The notes: generated by a model not told the origin, from the sequence alone. A DNA stretch of 64,000 nucleotides from Elusimicrobiota bacterium (GCA_016194705.1 JACQAZ010000009.1:1-64000); one strand, 5' to 3'. Positions 17,815 to 25,811 are shown, counted from the stretch's first letter. Program-made: numbers and translations.

Positions 17815-17862
17815 ATGGTTTTCTTCCAGTATCCTTAGGAGTCAAACCATTCCCTTCGGTCA
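17812..17862 (-). repeat. Intercistronic repeat copy A (efp/HAD junction)
   Basis: On the minus strand the element begins with the efp TGA stop (TGACCGAAGGGAATGGTTT), continues through AAGGATAC and ends AAAACCAT followed by ATG, the HAD start. It is nearly identical to copy B (29368-29416). ATGGTTT and AAACCAT can pair as a 7-bp stem with the start codon at its 3' side. Confidence 0.8.
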
Positions 17863-18429
17863 GCGCTCTTGCTTGACGCGCTCGATGTACTGGCCGGTGC
17901 GCGTGTCGACGCGGATGAACTCGCCTTCTTTGACGAACAGCGGAACGGAAATCTCGAAGCCGGTCGACAGCGTGGCCTTCTTGTTCATATTTGAGACCGA
18001 ATCCCCCTTGACGCCGGGCTCCGAGGAGGTGACCTCCAGGACGACGTTGGCCGGAAGCTCGATGTTGGTCAGCTTGCCGTCGACGTAAACGCCCAGCACC
18101 ATCATGTTCTCCTGGAGGAAGTTGGCTTGCGCGCCGAGCTTGGCCCTGGGAAACGAAATTTGGTCGTAGGTCTCGTTGTCCATGAAGACGACCTTGTCGC
18201 CCTCGTCGTAGCTGTAGTTGAACTCGCGCTTGGTGACCGGCACCTCGCGGAACTTGGTGCCCGAGGCGTAGGATTTCTCGACGACGTTGCCCGTCGAGAG
18301 GGACCGCAGGGTCGTGCGATAGACCGCCGCGGATTGCGATTTGCGATGATGCTGGTAGGAGATGATCTGCCAGATCTGGCCCTCGTCCTCGAAAACCGTC
18401 CCGTTGCTGAAATCGGCTGTGCTGATCAT
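17860..18429 (-). CDS. efp: Elongation factor P
   Basis: 189 residues, the three-domain translation factor that relieves ribosome stalling at polyproline. N-terminal KOW-like domain starts MISTADFSNGT; the C-terminal OB domains include VTSSEPGVKGDSV and ATLSTGFEISVPLFVKEGE with DTRTGQYIERV. The loop that reaches the P-site tRNA reads HHRKSQSAAVYR where most EF-Ps have KPGKG; by gap-free alignment with B. subtilis EF-P, Gln32 replaces the functional Lys32. No known lysine- or arginine-modifying enzyme gene is nearby. Length and the rest of the sequence are normal. Confidence 0.95.
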   Translation of the reverse strand: MISTADFSNGTVFEDEGQIWQIISYQHHRKSQSAAVYRTTLRSLSTGNVVEKSYASGTKFREVPVTKREFNYSYDEGDKVVFMDNETYDQISFPRAKLGAQANFLQENMMVLGVYVDGKLTNIELPANVVLEVTSSEPGVKGDSVSNMNKKATLSTGFEISVPLFVKEGEFIRVDTRTGQYIERVKQER

Positions 18430-18477
18430 ATGAGTTTGCTCTCCCTCGGTTGGAACTGAAATTCTTCCCCATAATGT

Positions 18478-18483
18478 TACAAT
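18478..18483 (+). promoter_or_regulatory. -10 box, likely leaderless start of the GT9 gene
   Basis: TACAAT ends eight bases before ATG 18492, placing transcription start at or next to the start codon. No Shine-Dalgarno is present. A -35 is not clear. Confidence 0.45.
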
Positions 18484-18491
18484 ATTTTCCC

Positions 18492-19496
18492 ATGGCGAGT
18501 TTAGCCCCCGACGACGTCCAAGAGGTCGTCGCAGTTCTCATCGGCCGCGTCGGCGACTTGATCGTCGCCGGGCCTTTCCTGCGCGCCTTGAAGTCGGGCT
18601 ATCCGAACGCCCGCGTCAAGCTCACCGTCTCGAGACTATGCATCGAGACGGCCGCCTTGCTCCCCTTCGTCGACAGCTTCGAGGTCATGCACCGCCTGCA
18701 CTGGGTCGGCCGCGTGCTGATGACCGCCTCGGGGCTCATCTTCAACCCCTGCGACCTCGCCGTCGACTTGAATCCATCGTTTTCGCGGACATCGACCTTG
18801 CTCATGACCCTGCTGCACCGGGCGCCGGTCCGGGCCGGATTCAAGAAGGGCCGCTGGGACAAGGTCTTCACCGAGCAGGCCGAGGCCGCGGGCGAACGCG
18901 AACACATGCTCGACCGCTACGCGCGACTGGCGGCGCTGCTCGGCATCCCCTATGAGCCGCGGCTCGAACTGCGCCTCAATGAAGAACACCAGGAGGAAGC
19001 GTCTCGCTTGCTTTGCGACTACCCAAAGGGAAAAGCGCGGCGCATCCTCGTCCACGCCGGAAACTTCAAGAAGTTCGAGAACCGCTGGCCCGAGGAGAAG
19101 TTCGTCGAGCTCACGAACCGCTTGCTCGGCGATCCCTCCCTGGAGGTCTTCTACCTGGCCGGGCCCGGCGAGGCCGAGCCGGTCGCCGGCATCGTGAGCC
19201 GGCTCAAGCGGCCGGTCCCGGTCGTCCCGCCCTCGCCTTTGGGCGTCGTGGGAGCCGTGATCAAGCGCATGGATCTTTGCTTGATGAACATCACGGGCAC
19301 GACGCACCTCGCGGGAGCGCTCGATGTGCCGACCTTCGGCCTCTACTCGGGCTACACCGACGCGGTCTGGCGCCTGCGCGGGCCGCGCCATTTTGGCGCC
19401 GTCGCCAAGGAGTGGGAGTCCTGCCGCTCGATCTCGGTCGACGAAGCCTTCGAGGGCCTCAGGAAAGCGCTTTGGGCCCCCGCCGTCCAACGGTAG
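18492..19496 (+). CDS. Glycosyltransferase family 9 (heptosyltransferase-like)
   Basis: About 334 residues. GT-B fold features of ADP-heptose:LPS heptosyltransferases are visible: N-terminal VLIGRVGDLIVAGPFLRALKSGYP, the mid-region RILVHAGNFKKFENRWPEEKF, and the C-terminal NITGTTHLAGALDVPTFGLYSG, the nucleotide-sugar site. Members add sugars to lipopolysaccharide core or other surface glycans at the cytoplasmic face of the inner membrane. I start at ATG 18492 (MASLAP); upstream codons in frame lie within the promoter region shared with divergent efp. Monogenic unit. Confidence 0.88.
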   Translation: MASLAPDDVQEVVAVLIGRVGDLIVAGPFLRALKSGYPNARVKLTVSRLCIETAALLPFVDSFEVMHRLHWVGRVLMTASGLIFNPCDLAVDLNPSFSRTSTLLMTLLHRAPVRAGFKKGRWDKVFTEQAEAAGEREHMLDRYARLAALLGIPYEPRLELRLNEEHQEEASRLLCDYPKGKARRILVHAGNFKKFENRWPEEKFVELTNRLLGDPSLEVFYLAGPGEAEPVAGIVSRLKRPVPVVPPSPLGVVGAVIKRMDLCLMNITGTTHLAGALDVPTFGLYSGYTDAVWRLRGPRHFGAVAKEWESCRSISVDEAFEGLRKALWAPAVQR

Positions 19497-19588
19497 GTCT
19501 AAAGGCCTATCTTGCGTGGGACCTTCGGGGTATGCTAGCGTAGGACCGTCGGCCCTGCCGGCGCGGGGCCGACACCCCTATCCTGATC

Positions 19589-20755
19589 ATGGACCAGATG
19601 GAAAAAGAGCCCACGAAGGCCGTCCTCGTCGTCGACGACGATCCGGAGTTCCTGCTCTACGCGCGCGCCGCCCTTGAGGGCGCGGGCTATCCCGTCACGG
19701 CGGCCAAGAGCGCCGGCGAGGCTGCGAAGCGCCTGACGGACGGGCGTTACGCGGTCGTGCTGACCGACCTCATGCTGCCCGGCTCCTCGGGCCTCGAGGT
19801 GCTCGAGGAGGCGCGCCGCCGCGAACCGCTCTGCGTCGGGATCGTCATGACCGGCTTCGCAACGACCGACACGGCGCTGGATGCCCTGCGCCAAGGCGCC
19901 TACGACTACCTGCTCAAGCCCTGCGAGCCCGACGCCCTGGCCACCGCGGTCCGGCGCGGAGTGGACCACTACCAGCTCAAGGTCTCCCTCCTTCATAAGA
20001 CGGCCCAGCTCGAGAAGCTGCAGAATCAGCTCGATGAGAAGTCGCGCATGATCCAGAACGTCTCGCACGAGCTCAAGAACCCGCTCTCGGTCGTGTACGG
20101 CTACGCGGCCTTCCTGCTGCGCCAGGGCCCCGAGACCGCGCCCGAGGACATGAAGCGCAGCCTCAACTCGATCTACCGCAACGCCGAACGGCTGGGCCAT
20201 CTGCTCGAGGAGTTGATGGAGTCGACGCGCCTCTCGAACCACAAGCTCGAGCTCAGCCGCGAGGCCCTGCCGGCCTGCCGGCTCTGCGCGGAGACCCTCG
20301 AGAATTTCCGGCCCGAGGCGGCGCGGCGCGGGATCACCTTGGCCTTCAAGTGCTCATGCCCCGAGGCCCTGGTCCACGCCGACGGCAAGCGCGTCCACCA
20401 GATCCTCTCGAACCTCATGAGCAACGCGATGAAGTTCACTCCCGCGGGCGGGGCGATCACGGTGACCGCGGTCGCCGAAGAGGGCTGCGTGCGGTTCTGC
20501 GTCAAGGACACGGGCTGCGGCGTCCCGGCCGAGGACCTGCCGCGAGTCTTCGAGCGCTTCTACCAGTCCGAGCACACGAAGCACTCGCACAGCGGCCTGG
20601 GACTAGGCCTCGAGATCACCAAGGGCCTCGTCGAACTGCATGGAGGCCGCATCTGGGTCGAGAGCGCGCCCGAAAAGGGCGCCGCCTTCTATTTCACTCT
20701 GCCCCTGCAGGTCCACTCGCGGCCGCTGCCCGAGCCCAAGCGCCTCAAGGCTTGA
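19589..20755 (+). CDS. Hybrid receiver-histidine kinase
   Basis: 388 residues with an unusual order: an N-terminal receiver domain (~10-125; VDDDPEF, phospho-Asp in VLTDLMLPGSSG, Lys in LLKPCEP) followed by a short coiled linker, a HisKA dimerisation domain (VSHELKNPLS, His ~155) and a HATPase (NLMSNAMKF, DTGCGVP, GLGLGLEITKGLVELHGG). There are no membrane helices, so it is a cytoplasmic kinase whose activity may be set by phosphorylation of its own receiver. A 92-base leader upstream can form a GTCGGCCC/GGGCCGAC hairpin. The 3' end overlaps mlaD-like by 11 bases tail to tail. Confidence 0.92.
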   Translation: MDQMEKEPTKAVLVVDDDPEFLLYARAALEGAGYPVTAAKSAGEAAKRLTDGRYAVVLTDLMLPGSSGLEVLEEARRREPLCVGIVMTGFATTDTALDALRQGAYDYLLKPCEPDALATAVRRGVDHYQLKVSLLHKTAQLEKLQNQLDEKSRMIQNVSHELKNPLSVVYGYAAFLLRQGPETAPEDMKRSLNSIYRNAERLGHLLEELMESTRLSNHKLELSREALPACRLCAETLENFRPEAARRGITLAFKCSCPEALVHADGKRVHQILSNLMSNAMKFTPAGGAITVTAVAEEGCVRFCVKDTGCGVPAEDLPRVFERFYQSEHTKHSHSGLGLGLEITKGLVELHGGRIWVESAPEKGAAFYFTLPLQVHSRPLPEPKRLKA

Positions 20756-21512
20756 CGGGCTTCTCGGGTTTTTCCGGCTTGTCAGGCGTAGGCTCTCCCT
20801 TGCGCACAAGGCGCCAGGGATGCTTCTTGAGATCGGCCACCAGCGCCTGCAGGTCGGCCAGGATCGCGGGCAGCCGCTCGTCGGCCTTCGCCGCGACGCC
20901 GGAGGTGTGCTCGAGGGTGACCTTGAGCGAGGCGCGGTCCTCCTCGAGGATGCCGTTGACGTTGGTCAGAGTCCGGTCGAGATTGGCGAGCACGCGGTTG
21001 AGGCGCTTGGCCGCCTGGGAGAGCTCGGCCGCGGTCCCCTCCTTCTGGAGGACGTGCAGGACCGAGTGAGCGTCGCCCATGACCTCGTTGGCCTTGTACA
21101 TGAGGTCCGCGTCGAGGACGGCGGGCAAGGTGTCCGACTCGAAAATCTCTCGGGTGTCCTCCGACTCGGGCGCGGCGATCTCCAAATAACGCGCGCCTCC
21201 GAAGCCGCGGCCCCGCACGACGACGTTGGCTCCGTGCCGCAGCCGTATCTCGTTCTTCATCGCCATCCGCACGTTGAAGCGCAGCCTGGGCTGATAAGTG
21301 ATCCTGATTTGATCCACGGTGCCGGCCTTGTAGCCCTGATAGAAAACCTCGTCACCCTTGTCGATGCCGGCCATCTGAGGGAGGTTGATGTAGAGCGGAT
21401 AAGTCGCCGCCGAAAAGCGCGCCCGGTTGATCGCGAACGCGGCGACGGCGAAGACGGCGCAAGCTCCGATGACCAGGGCGCCCACGGCCGCGTCGCTTTT
21501 CTGGATGTCCAT
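20745..21512 (-). CDS. MlaD-like MCE domain protein
   Basis: 255 residues. One N-terminal membrane helix (~10-30) is followed by an MCE domain (~35-130: YPLYINLPQMAGIDKGDEV, GYKAGTVDQI, VVVRGRGFGGARYLEI) and a helical C-terminal part (~150-235) likely forming the hydrophobic tunnel, then a Pro/Lys-rich tail (PDKPEKPEKPVKP). It would be the periplasmic ring of an inner-membrane lipid transporter. Start ATG 21512 has a GGAGG site. It is third in an operon behind mlaE- and mlaF-like genes; no mlaB or mlaC homologue is seen nearby. Confidence 0.88.
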   Translation of the reverse strand: MDIQKSDAAVGALVIGACAVFAVAAFAINRARFSAATYPLYINLPQMAGIDKGDEVFYQGYKAGTVDQIRITYQPRLRFNVRMAMKNEIRLRHGANVVVRGRGFGGARYLEIAAPESEDTREIFESDTLPAVLDADLMYKANEVMGDAHSVLHVLQKEGTAAELSQAAKRLNRVLANLDRTLTNVNGILEEDRASLKVTLEHTSGVAAKADERLPAILADLQALVADLKKHPWRLVRKGEPTPDKPEKPEKPVKP

Positions 21513-21523
21513 GCCGTCCTCCC

Positions 21524-22213
21524 CTACTCGAGACAGGCCTTCACGTCCGAATCCTTCGCGCTGCGCAGTGCCCCCGCGTCGTCGAAGATCGTCCCCTTGC
21601 CGTCGCGCAGGAAGAGAAAGCGCCCTTCCCACTCGCGGAAGGGGCCCAAGGTCCCCGCCCCGAGGATGAGGCTGCGCCCCTCGCGGCCGAGATGCTCGAT
21701 GAGCTTCTTGATCGCGCGGGCCGCGGCCGCGTCGACCTCGGAGAGCGGGTCCTCGAGTACGAAGACCGCGGGCTCGGCCAGCACGGCGCGAGCCATGTGC
21801 GCCAGGCGCCGCGCCGAGACGCCGACGTCGGCGGGACGGCGCGAGGCGTGGTCCGAGAGGCCGAGCTCCGCAAACAGAGCGCGGGCCCGCGCCCGCGCCG
21901 ACGGCGCGTCCTCGAGACCGTGATAGACGATGGGAAGGACCGCGTTCTCGAGCAAGGACAGGTTGCTCAGTAGCCCTCCCTCTTTCGGAACGTAGCCCAC
22001 CGGCAGCCGGCAGCCCGGCGGATGAGACAACCGGACGCTTCCCGCGTCCGGCTCGAGGACTCCGGCCGCCAGCCTCAGCACCGTGCCTTTGCCGGAGCCG
22101 GATCGGCCGAAGACGAAGAGCCTCTCCCCCGGGCCCACCGAGAAATCCAGCCGTTGGACGGTCGCGTGCTTGCCGTCGTCGAACCCGACTCCCCGGAACT
22201 CGAGAAGTATCAT
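21524..22213 (-). CDS. MlaF-like ABC transporter ATPase, degenerate motifs
   Basis: 229 residues. Walker A (GRSGSGKGT, 36-44) is intact. The other motifs have decayed: the Q-loop reads GYVPKEGG without Gln, the ABC signature is VSARR (about 132-136) instead of LSGGQ, Walker B is FVLEDP with Glu-Asp in place of Asp-Glu, and the H-loop His is absent (LGAGTLG). Position between mlaE- and mlaD-like genes, with ATGA overlap to mlaE, assigns it to lipid transport. Whether it still hydrolyses ATP is doubtful. Confidence 0.85.
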   Translation of the reverse strand: MILLEFRGVGFDDGKHATVQRLDFSVGPGERLFVFGRSGSGKGTVLRLAAGVLEPDAGSVRLSHPPGCRLPVGYVPKEGGLLSNLSLLENAVLPIVYHGLEDAPSARARARALFAELGLSDHASRRPADVGVSARRLAHMARAVLAEPAVFVLEDPLSEVDAAAARAIKKLIEHLGREGRSLILGAGTLGPFREWEGRFLFLRDGKGTIFDDAGALRSAKDSDVKACLE

Positions 22214-22998
22214 AGAAGATAGAAGGCCACCGTGATCGCGCTGTCGAGAGCGAGCACGGAGATCATGCAGGCGACCACCGCTCTCGTCACGGCCTGCGGC
22301 AGCTCGGTGGGCGAGTGGCGCACGCTCATGCCGTAGTGGCAGGAGAGCACCGAGACGGCCTGGCCGAACACGACGGCCTTGAGCACCGTGACCGCAAGAT
22401 CCGCGTTGGTCAGGGCCGAACCCACGCGGCCCAGCAACTGCGGCACCGAGATGTCCTTGAGCAGGAGCACCATGCCGAAGCCGCCCAGCACGCCGAGCAC
22501 GTCGAAGCAGATGACGAGGCAAAACATCGCCGTCACCATGCCGACCACGCGCGGCAGGATCACGAAATCGACGGGGTCGATGCGGTAGGCCTTCAACGCG
22601 TCCATCTCTCCAGAGAGGCGCATCGAGCCGATCTCGGTCGCCATCGCGGTGCCGGAGCGCCCGATCAGGATCGCGGCCGCGATCAGAGGGCCGATCTCGC
22701 GTACGATGATCCCGACCAGGATCGCGCCGATGAGGTCGTCGGCCACGCCCGTCAGGAGAGTGACGGTCTGCATGATCGAGACCCCGCCGATGAGCGTCGC
22801 GCTGGCCGCGATCAGCGGCACCGCCTGGACGCCGGTGAAGCGGATCTGGTTGAGGGTCAGGCGGCCGAGAAGTCCCAGGTTGAGGGAGGGAAGCACGCGG
22901 AGTTTCGCGGCAAGGGCGGCATGGAGCTTAAAGACGCGGCCGACGAGCGCCAGGATCGACACCGCGCCCCGGCCCAGGATCATCACTCTGGCTCGCAT
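22210..22998 (-). CDS. MlaE-like lipid ABC transporter permease
   Basis: 262 residues with an amphipathic N-terminal helix and five hydrophobic segments. Family signatures: RFTGVQAVPLIAASATLIGG, VREIGPLIAAAILIGRSGTAMATEIGSM and the coupling helix region SGEMDALKAYRIDPVDFVILPRV. In E. coli the equivalent protein sits at the core of the MlaFEDB complex that moves phospholipids between membranes. A GGGGAG ribosome site and a well-formed promoter lie upstream. First gene of the mlaE-F-D unit. Confidence 0.92.
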   Translation of the reverse strand: MRARVMILGRGAVSILALVGRVFKLHAALAAKLRVLPSLNLGLLGRLTLNQIRFTGVQAVPLIAASATLIGGVSIMQTVTLLTGVADDLIGAILVGIIVREIGPLIAAAILIGRSGTAMATEIGSMRLSGEMDALKAYRIDPVDFVILPRVVGMVTAMFCLVICFDVLGVLGGFGMVLLLKDISVPQLLGRVGSALTNADLAVTVLKAVVFGQAVSVLSCHYGMSVRHSPTELPQAVTRAVVACMISVLALDSAITVAFYLL

Positions 22999-23018
22999 GA
23001 GGTGTCTCCCCGGCCGCC

Positions 23019-23047
23019 AGTGTAGCCCCCGCCCCCGTTTTTGTCAA
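23019..23047 (-). promoter_or_regulatory. Sigma-70-type promoter of the mla-like operon
   Basis: On the minus strand TTGACA, 17-base spacer, TACACT; start codon about 20 bases downstream, leaving room for the GGGGAG ribosome site. The -35 overlaps the TGA stop of the upstream hydrolase gene. Confidence 0.65.
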
Positions 23048-24246
23048 TTCCCCCTCAAGCAGTCACGGGCCTCCCAGTTCGTGAGGCCCATGAAGTCAAG
23101 CATCGGCAGCATGACCTTGCTCAAGGTGTCCCAGTAGCCGACCTCCTTGGCGCGGAAGACGTGCGTCCCCTTGTGCGTGATGGTGCGGACCGTCGAGCCG
23201 GCGGCCCGATAGCCTTCGAGCAGGGGCTCGAGGCTCAAGGGCTTGCTGATGAGCTCATCAGCCAGGGCGTTGATCATGAGGAAGGTCTTGCCCTTGGCGT
23301 TGAGCGACCAGGTGATCGCGTCGAAGCGGCTCAAGTAGAAGCGCGCCTGGTCGACCGACCAGTCGATCTCCTTGAGCGCGCTGCCCGTCTGGCTGTCGAC
23401 GTCGCCGCTCTTGCGGTAGGTCACGATGTTGGCCAAGTCCCCTCCCCCGACGTTGGTCCCGTAGCGGTCGAAGACCGGATCGATCCCGGCGGAGACCAGG
23501 CCGACCATCGCGCCCAAGGAGAGCCCCATCAAGCCGATGTCGTCGGTCTTGACCCCGGGCAGGGCTTTGAGAACGAGATACGACTGGTGGATGTCGAGCA
23601 AGGCCTGCAGCATGTTGGCCTCGAACTCCTCGGGGTCCTTGGTGATGAAGGAGGTCGCGCCGCGCCGAGGGCCAAAATGCGGCAGATAGATCGCCATGAC
23701 CACGCCGCGGTCCGAGGAAGCTCCGAGCTTGGCGATGTCGCGCTCGCTGTCGAGCTTGTCGGAGAGCTTCTGCAGGATCAGCGTCGCCGGATATTTCGCC
23801 CCGCACTTATCGTAGTTCTGCGGAAAATAGACGAAGCCCCTGACCGTGTCGGATGGGTGCCCCGAGCCGCGCCGCATGAGGCTCGGGAATTCGAATTCCT
23901 CGACGCCCCAGCCGATCCGCCTCCAGGTCACGCTCGGCGGGCCGGCGCTCAGCGCCAAGGCGTCGAACCGGCTCTTGAACTCGAGGGCATTGGCGACCAT
24001 CGCGTTCTCGTTGGCGGGATTCAGGCAGAAGCGCGCGTCGCGGCAGTCGACGTTCTTGTAGAGCAGGCGCAGGCCTTGGCGCAGCTCCATGTGGTCGACA
24101 GCCGCGGCCGGCGCCGGGATGCTCTCGCCCGGGGGAACCGCGAGGTCTTTGAGGGCCTCCTGATAGCTCCTGGAGAGGGCCTCGCTTCCGGTCTGAGCGC
24201 TGAGAGAGGCCGCGACGGAAAGGAGAGCGCAGGCCCACGGTCCCAT
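23044..24246 (-). CDS. Secreted alpha/beta hydrolase
   Basis: 400 residues with an N-terminal signal peptide (MGPWACALLSVAASLSAQ). The C-terminal two-thirds fit an alpha/beta hydrolase: strand YPATLILQKL, the nucleophile elbow LMGLSLGAMVG (Ser in GLSLG, around residue 245), a candidate acid in the LINALADELIS segment, and a candidate His in THKGTHVFRAKE. The N-terminal ~110 residues are unique. Four Cys are present. Substrate unknown; could be an esterase or peptidase. A TACAAT box sits six bases before the ATG. Confidence 0.7.
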   Translation of the reverse strand: MGPWACALLSVAASLSAQTGSEALSRSYQEALKDLAVPPGESIPAPAAAVDHMELRQGLRLLYKNVDCRDARFCLNPANENAMVANALEFKSRFDALALSAGPPSVTWRRIGWGVEEFEFPSLMRRGSGHPSDTVRGFVYFPQNYDKCGAKYPATLILQKLSDKLDSERDIAKLGASSDRGVVMAIYLPHFGPRRGATSFITKDPEEFEANMLQALLDIHQSYLVLKALPGVKTDDIGLMGLSLGAMVGLVSAGIDPVFDRYGTNVGGGDLANIVTYRKSGDVDSQTGSALKEIDWSVDQARFYLSRFDAITWSLNAKGKTFLMINALADELISKPLSLEPLLEGYRAAGSTVRTITHKGTHVFRAKEVGYWDTLSKVMLPMLDFMGLTNWEARDCLRGN

Positions 24247-24252
24247 GTCACG

Positions 24253-24258
24253 ATTGTA
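24253..24258 (-). promoter_or_regulatory. -10 box before the alpha/beta hydrolase
   Basis: TACAAT on the minus strand, six bases before ATG 24246, consistent with leaderless transcription. No convincing -35. Confidence 0.4.
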
Positions 24259-24370
24259 GCCCTGCGGCCGCCGCGGCGCCTGGGCCGATGGGGACGCCGG
24301 CGCGAGGCCTTCCGGGACTCACGCCGCGCGTGAATCCGCGAGCCCCGGGTTCTCGCGGCGCGCAAACGCG

Positions 24371-24400
24371 TTGACACCCGGGAGCGGCAAGCGCTAGAAT
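24371..24400 (+). promoter_or_regulatory. Strong sigma-70 promoter
   Basis: TTGACA, 18-base spacer, TAGAAT. The following gene at 24434 has an AAGGAGG ribosome site, so the mRNA has a leader of about 27 bases. The 24247-24433 gap otherwise holds only GC-rich sequence with small palindromes. Confidence 0.65.
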
Positions 24401-24433
24401 GGGACCGAAAGGCCCAGATCGCAAGGAGGTCCA

Positions 24434-25021
24434 ATGGTCCCAGTCATCGCCCTGGCGACTCTCGCCGTCTCGGTGAATGCCGCTCCTGTCGCCCCGTCCT
24501 TCGACGCTTCGCTCAACCAACTCCGCCGCGAGGTCCTCGCGGTCCGCGCCGACCAGATAAAGGCCGACGAGCTCAAGAAGATCGACAAGAACGTCCGGCT
24601 GACCGCGAACCAATGCTGGCAGCTGCGCGGGACTTTGAGCTCCCTGCGCGCGCAGGCGCGCGGCCAGCAGCCCGGGAGGCCCGACCCGTCCCTGCAGGGC
24701 CAGCTCCAGAACCTGATCTCCAACATGGACGTCACGGCGGACAACTCCGAGGTCGTGCGCAAGCAGGTCGAAGGCCTCCTGGCCTCGGCGGTCAAGGACC
24801 CTTCGCTAGCGGCCCTGGCCGAGAAGCTCTATCAAGACAGCCGTCAACTCGACAGCGACGCGGGCTACCTTTACATCGAAGCCCGCAACGGACGGATCGA
24901 CTTCGACATGGGCGGCTACGCCGCGCAAGGCTACCAGATCGAGCGCTTGGCCGACTACACGGCCAGCCGCACGCCGGGAATTCGCGAAAACGCCAAGAAG
25001 GTCCTCGACAAGATCAAGTGA
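24434..25021 (+). CDS. Secreted helical protein, unknown
   Basis: 195 residues with signal peptide MVPVIALATLAVSVNA. The mature chain is almost wholly predicted helix, rich in Ala, Leu, Gln and Arg, with one Cys. A consensus AAGGAGG site precedes ATG 24434 and a strong promoter lies upstream. It is related in layout to the next gene: both have PSF(D/E) near the mature N-terminus, a central Arg/Pro/Gly hinge (GRPDPS here) and C-terminal QxxSAAGWLR-like helices (RQLDSDAGYLYIEARNG). Periplasmic structural or binding role is possible. No known family recognised. Confidence 0.7.
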   Translation: MVPVIALATLAVSVNAAPVAPSFDASLNQLRREVLAVRADQIKADELKKIDKNVRLTANQCWQLRGTLSSLRAQARGQQPGRPDPSLQGQLQNLISNMDVTADNSEVVRKQVEGLLASAVKDPSLAALAEKLYQDSRQLDSDAGYLYIEARNGRIDFDMGGYAAQGYQIERLADYTASRTPGIRENAKKVLDKIK

Positions 25022-25041
25022 ACCTCGAACCCAAGGAGAAC

Positions 25042-25683
25042 ATGATGAAAGGCCTCATCGCCCTGCTGCTGACCGCCGCCGTCTCGTCCGCGCACGCCGC
25101 CGCCCTGCCGTCCTTCGAATCCACGCTCGGCCAGTTCCGCCAGGATTTCCTGGCGACCCGGGCCAAGCAGGTCAAGGCCAAGGCCCTGGCCGCGAGCCAA
25201 GACATCGACCCCCTGGCCTCGGACACCGACCGGCTGCGCTGGGACACCCAGCGCCTGCGCAACGCCGTCAACGACCTCAAGTGGCGCGCCCAGCGCTCGG
25301 TGAGGCCCGGCCCCGGCAGGCCCGGCCCCAGCCGCCCCGGCAACGACCCCTGGCTGCGCAATGACCTGCAGAGGCTGGTCTGGAGCCTGCGCGACCACGC
25401 GCGCTACGCCCAAGACCTCTCATGGCGGGCGCAAAGCATCCTCAACGACGCCCGGAAGGATCCCGGGGCCGTTCCCGCGGCCCAGCGCCTGCAGAGCGCG
25501 GCCGGCTGGCTGCGCTCCGAGGCCGGGTGGCTTCAGATGGACGCGCAGAACGCGGCCTGGGATTTCCGCCGGGCCGGCTACTCGATGGAGGCCTTCGACG
25601 TCGAGAACGCCGCGCGCGACGCCCAAAACGCGGCGCTGGACCTCGAGAGCCTGGCCGGACGCATTCTCGCGAAAGTCAGCTAG
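25042..25683 (+). CDS. Secreted helical protein, paralogue of the upstream gene
   Basis: 213 residues with signal peptide MMKGLIALLLTAAVSSAHA. The mature part starts ALPSFESTLGQFRQDFLATRA, similar to the upstream protein. A Pro/Gly/Arg hinge (RPGPGRPGPSRPG, about residue 95) splits two helical halves rich in Trp, Ala and Asn (SWRAQSILNDARK, SAAGWLRSEAGWLQMDAQN). AAGGAG lies upstream of two possible starts, ATG 25042 or 25045. Downstream hairpins end the unit. Function unknown. Confidence 0.7.
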   Translation: MMKGLIALLLTAAVSSAHAAALPSFESTLGQFRQDFLATRAKQVKAKALAASQDIDPLASDTDRLRWDTQRLRNAVNDLKWRAQRSVRPGPGRPGPSRPGNDPWLRNDLQRLVWSLRDHARYAQDLSWRAQSILNDARKDPGAVPAAQRLQSAAGWLRSEAGWLQMDAQNAAWDFRRAGYSMEAFDVENAARDAQNAALDLESLAGRILAKVS

Positions 25684-25745
25684 GCGCTCACGCGGCGCGT
25701 GAGCGCCGCGCTTTGGTCCCTCTCGCGGCGCGAGACGGACCAAAG
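25683..25745. repeat. Two adjacent hairpins after the secreted pair
   Basis: GGCGCTCACGC (25683-25693) pairs with GCGTGAGCGCC (25697-25707), and CTTTGGTCC (25711-25719) pairs with GGACCAAAG (25737-25745) with further inner pairing. They precede a third, terminator-like hairpin and may protect the 3' end. Confidence 0.7.
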
Positions 25746-25754
25746 CCTGCCCGA

Positions 25755-25797
25755 GAGCGGGCCCGCCGGCCATGGCCGGGGGCCCGCTCCTTTCTTA
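25755..25797 (+). terminator. Probable intrinsic terminator
   Basis: GAGCGGGCCC (25755-25764) pairs perfectly with GGGCCCGCTC (25780-25789), with CCGGCC/GGCCGG nested inside, followed by CTTTCTT. Ends the 24434-25683 unit. Confidence 0.7.
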
Positions 25798-25801
25798 TAC
25801 T
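25796..25801 (+). promoter_or_regulatory. -10 box before the lipase-like gene
   Basis: TATACT ten bases before ATG 25812, immediately after the terminator. No Shine-Dalgarno; implies a very short or absent leader. Confidence 0.4.
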
Positions 25802-25811
25802 CGTACGACGC

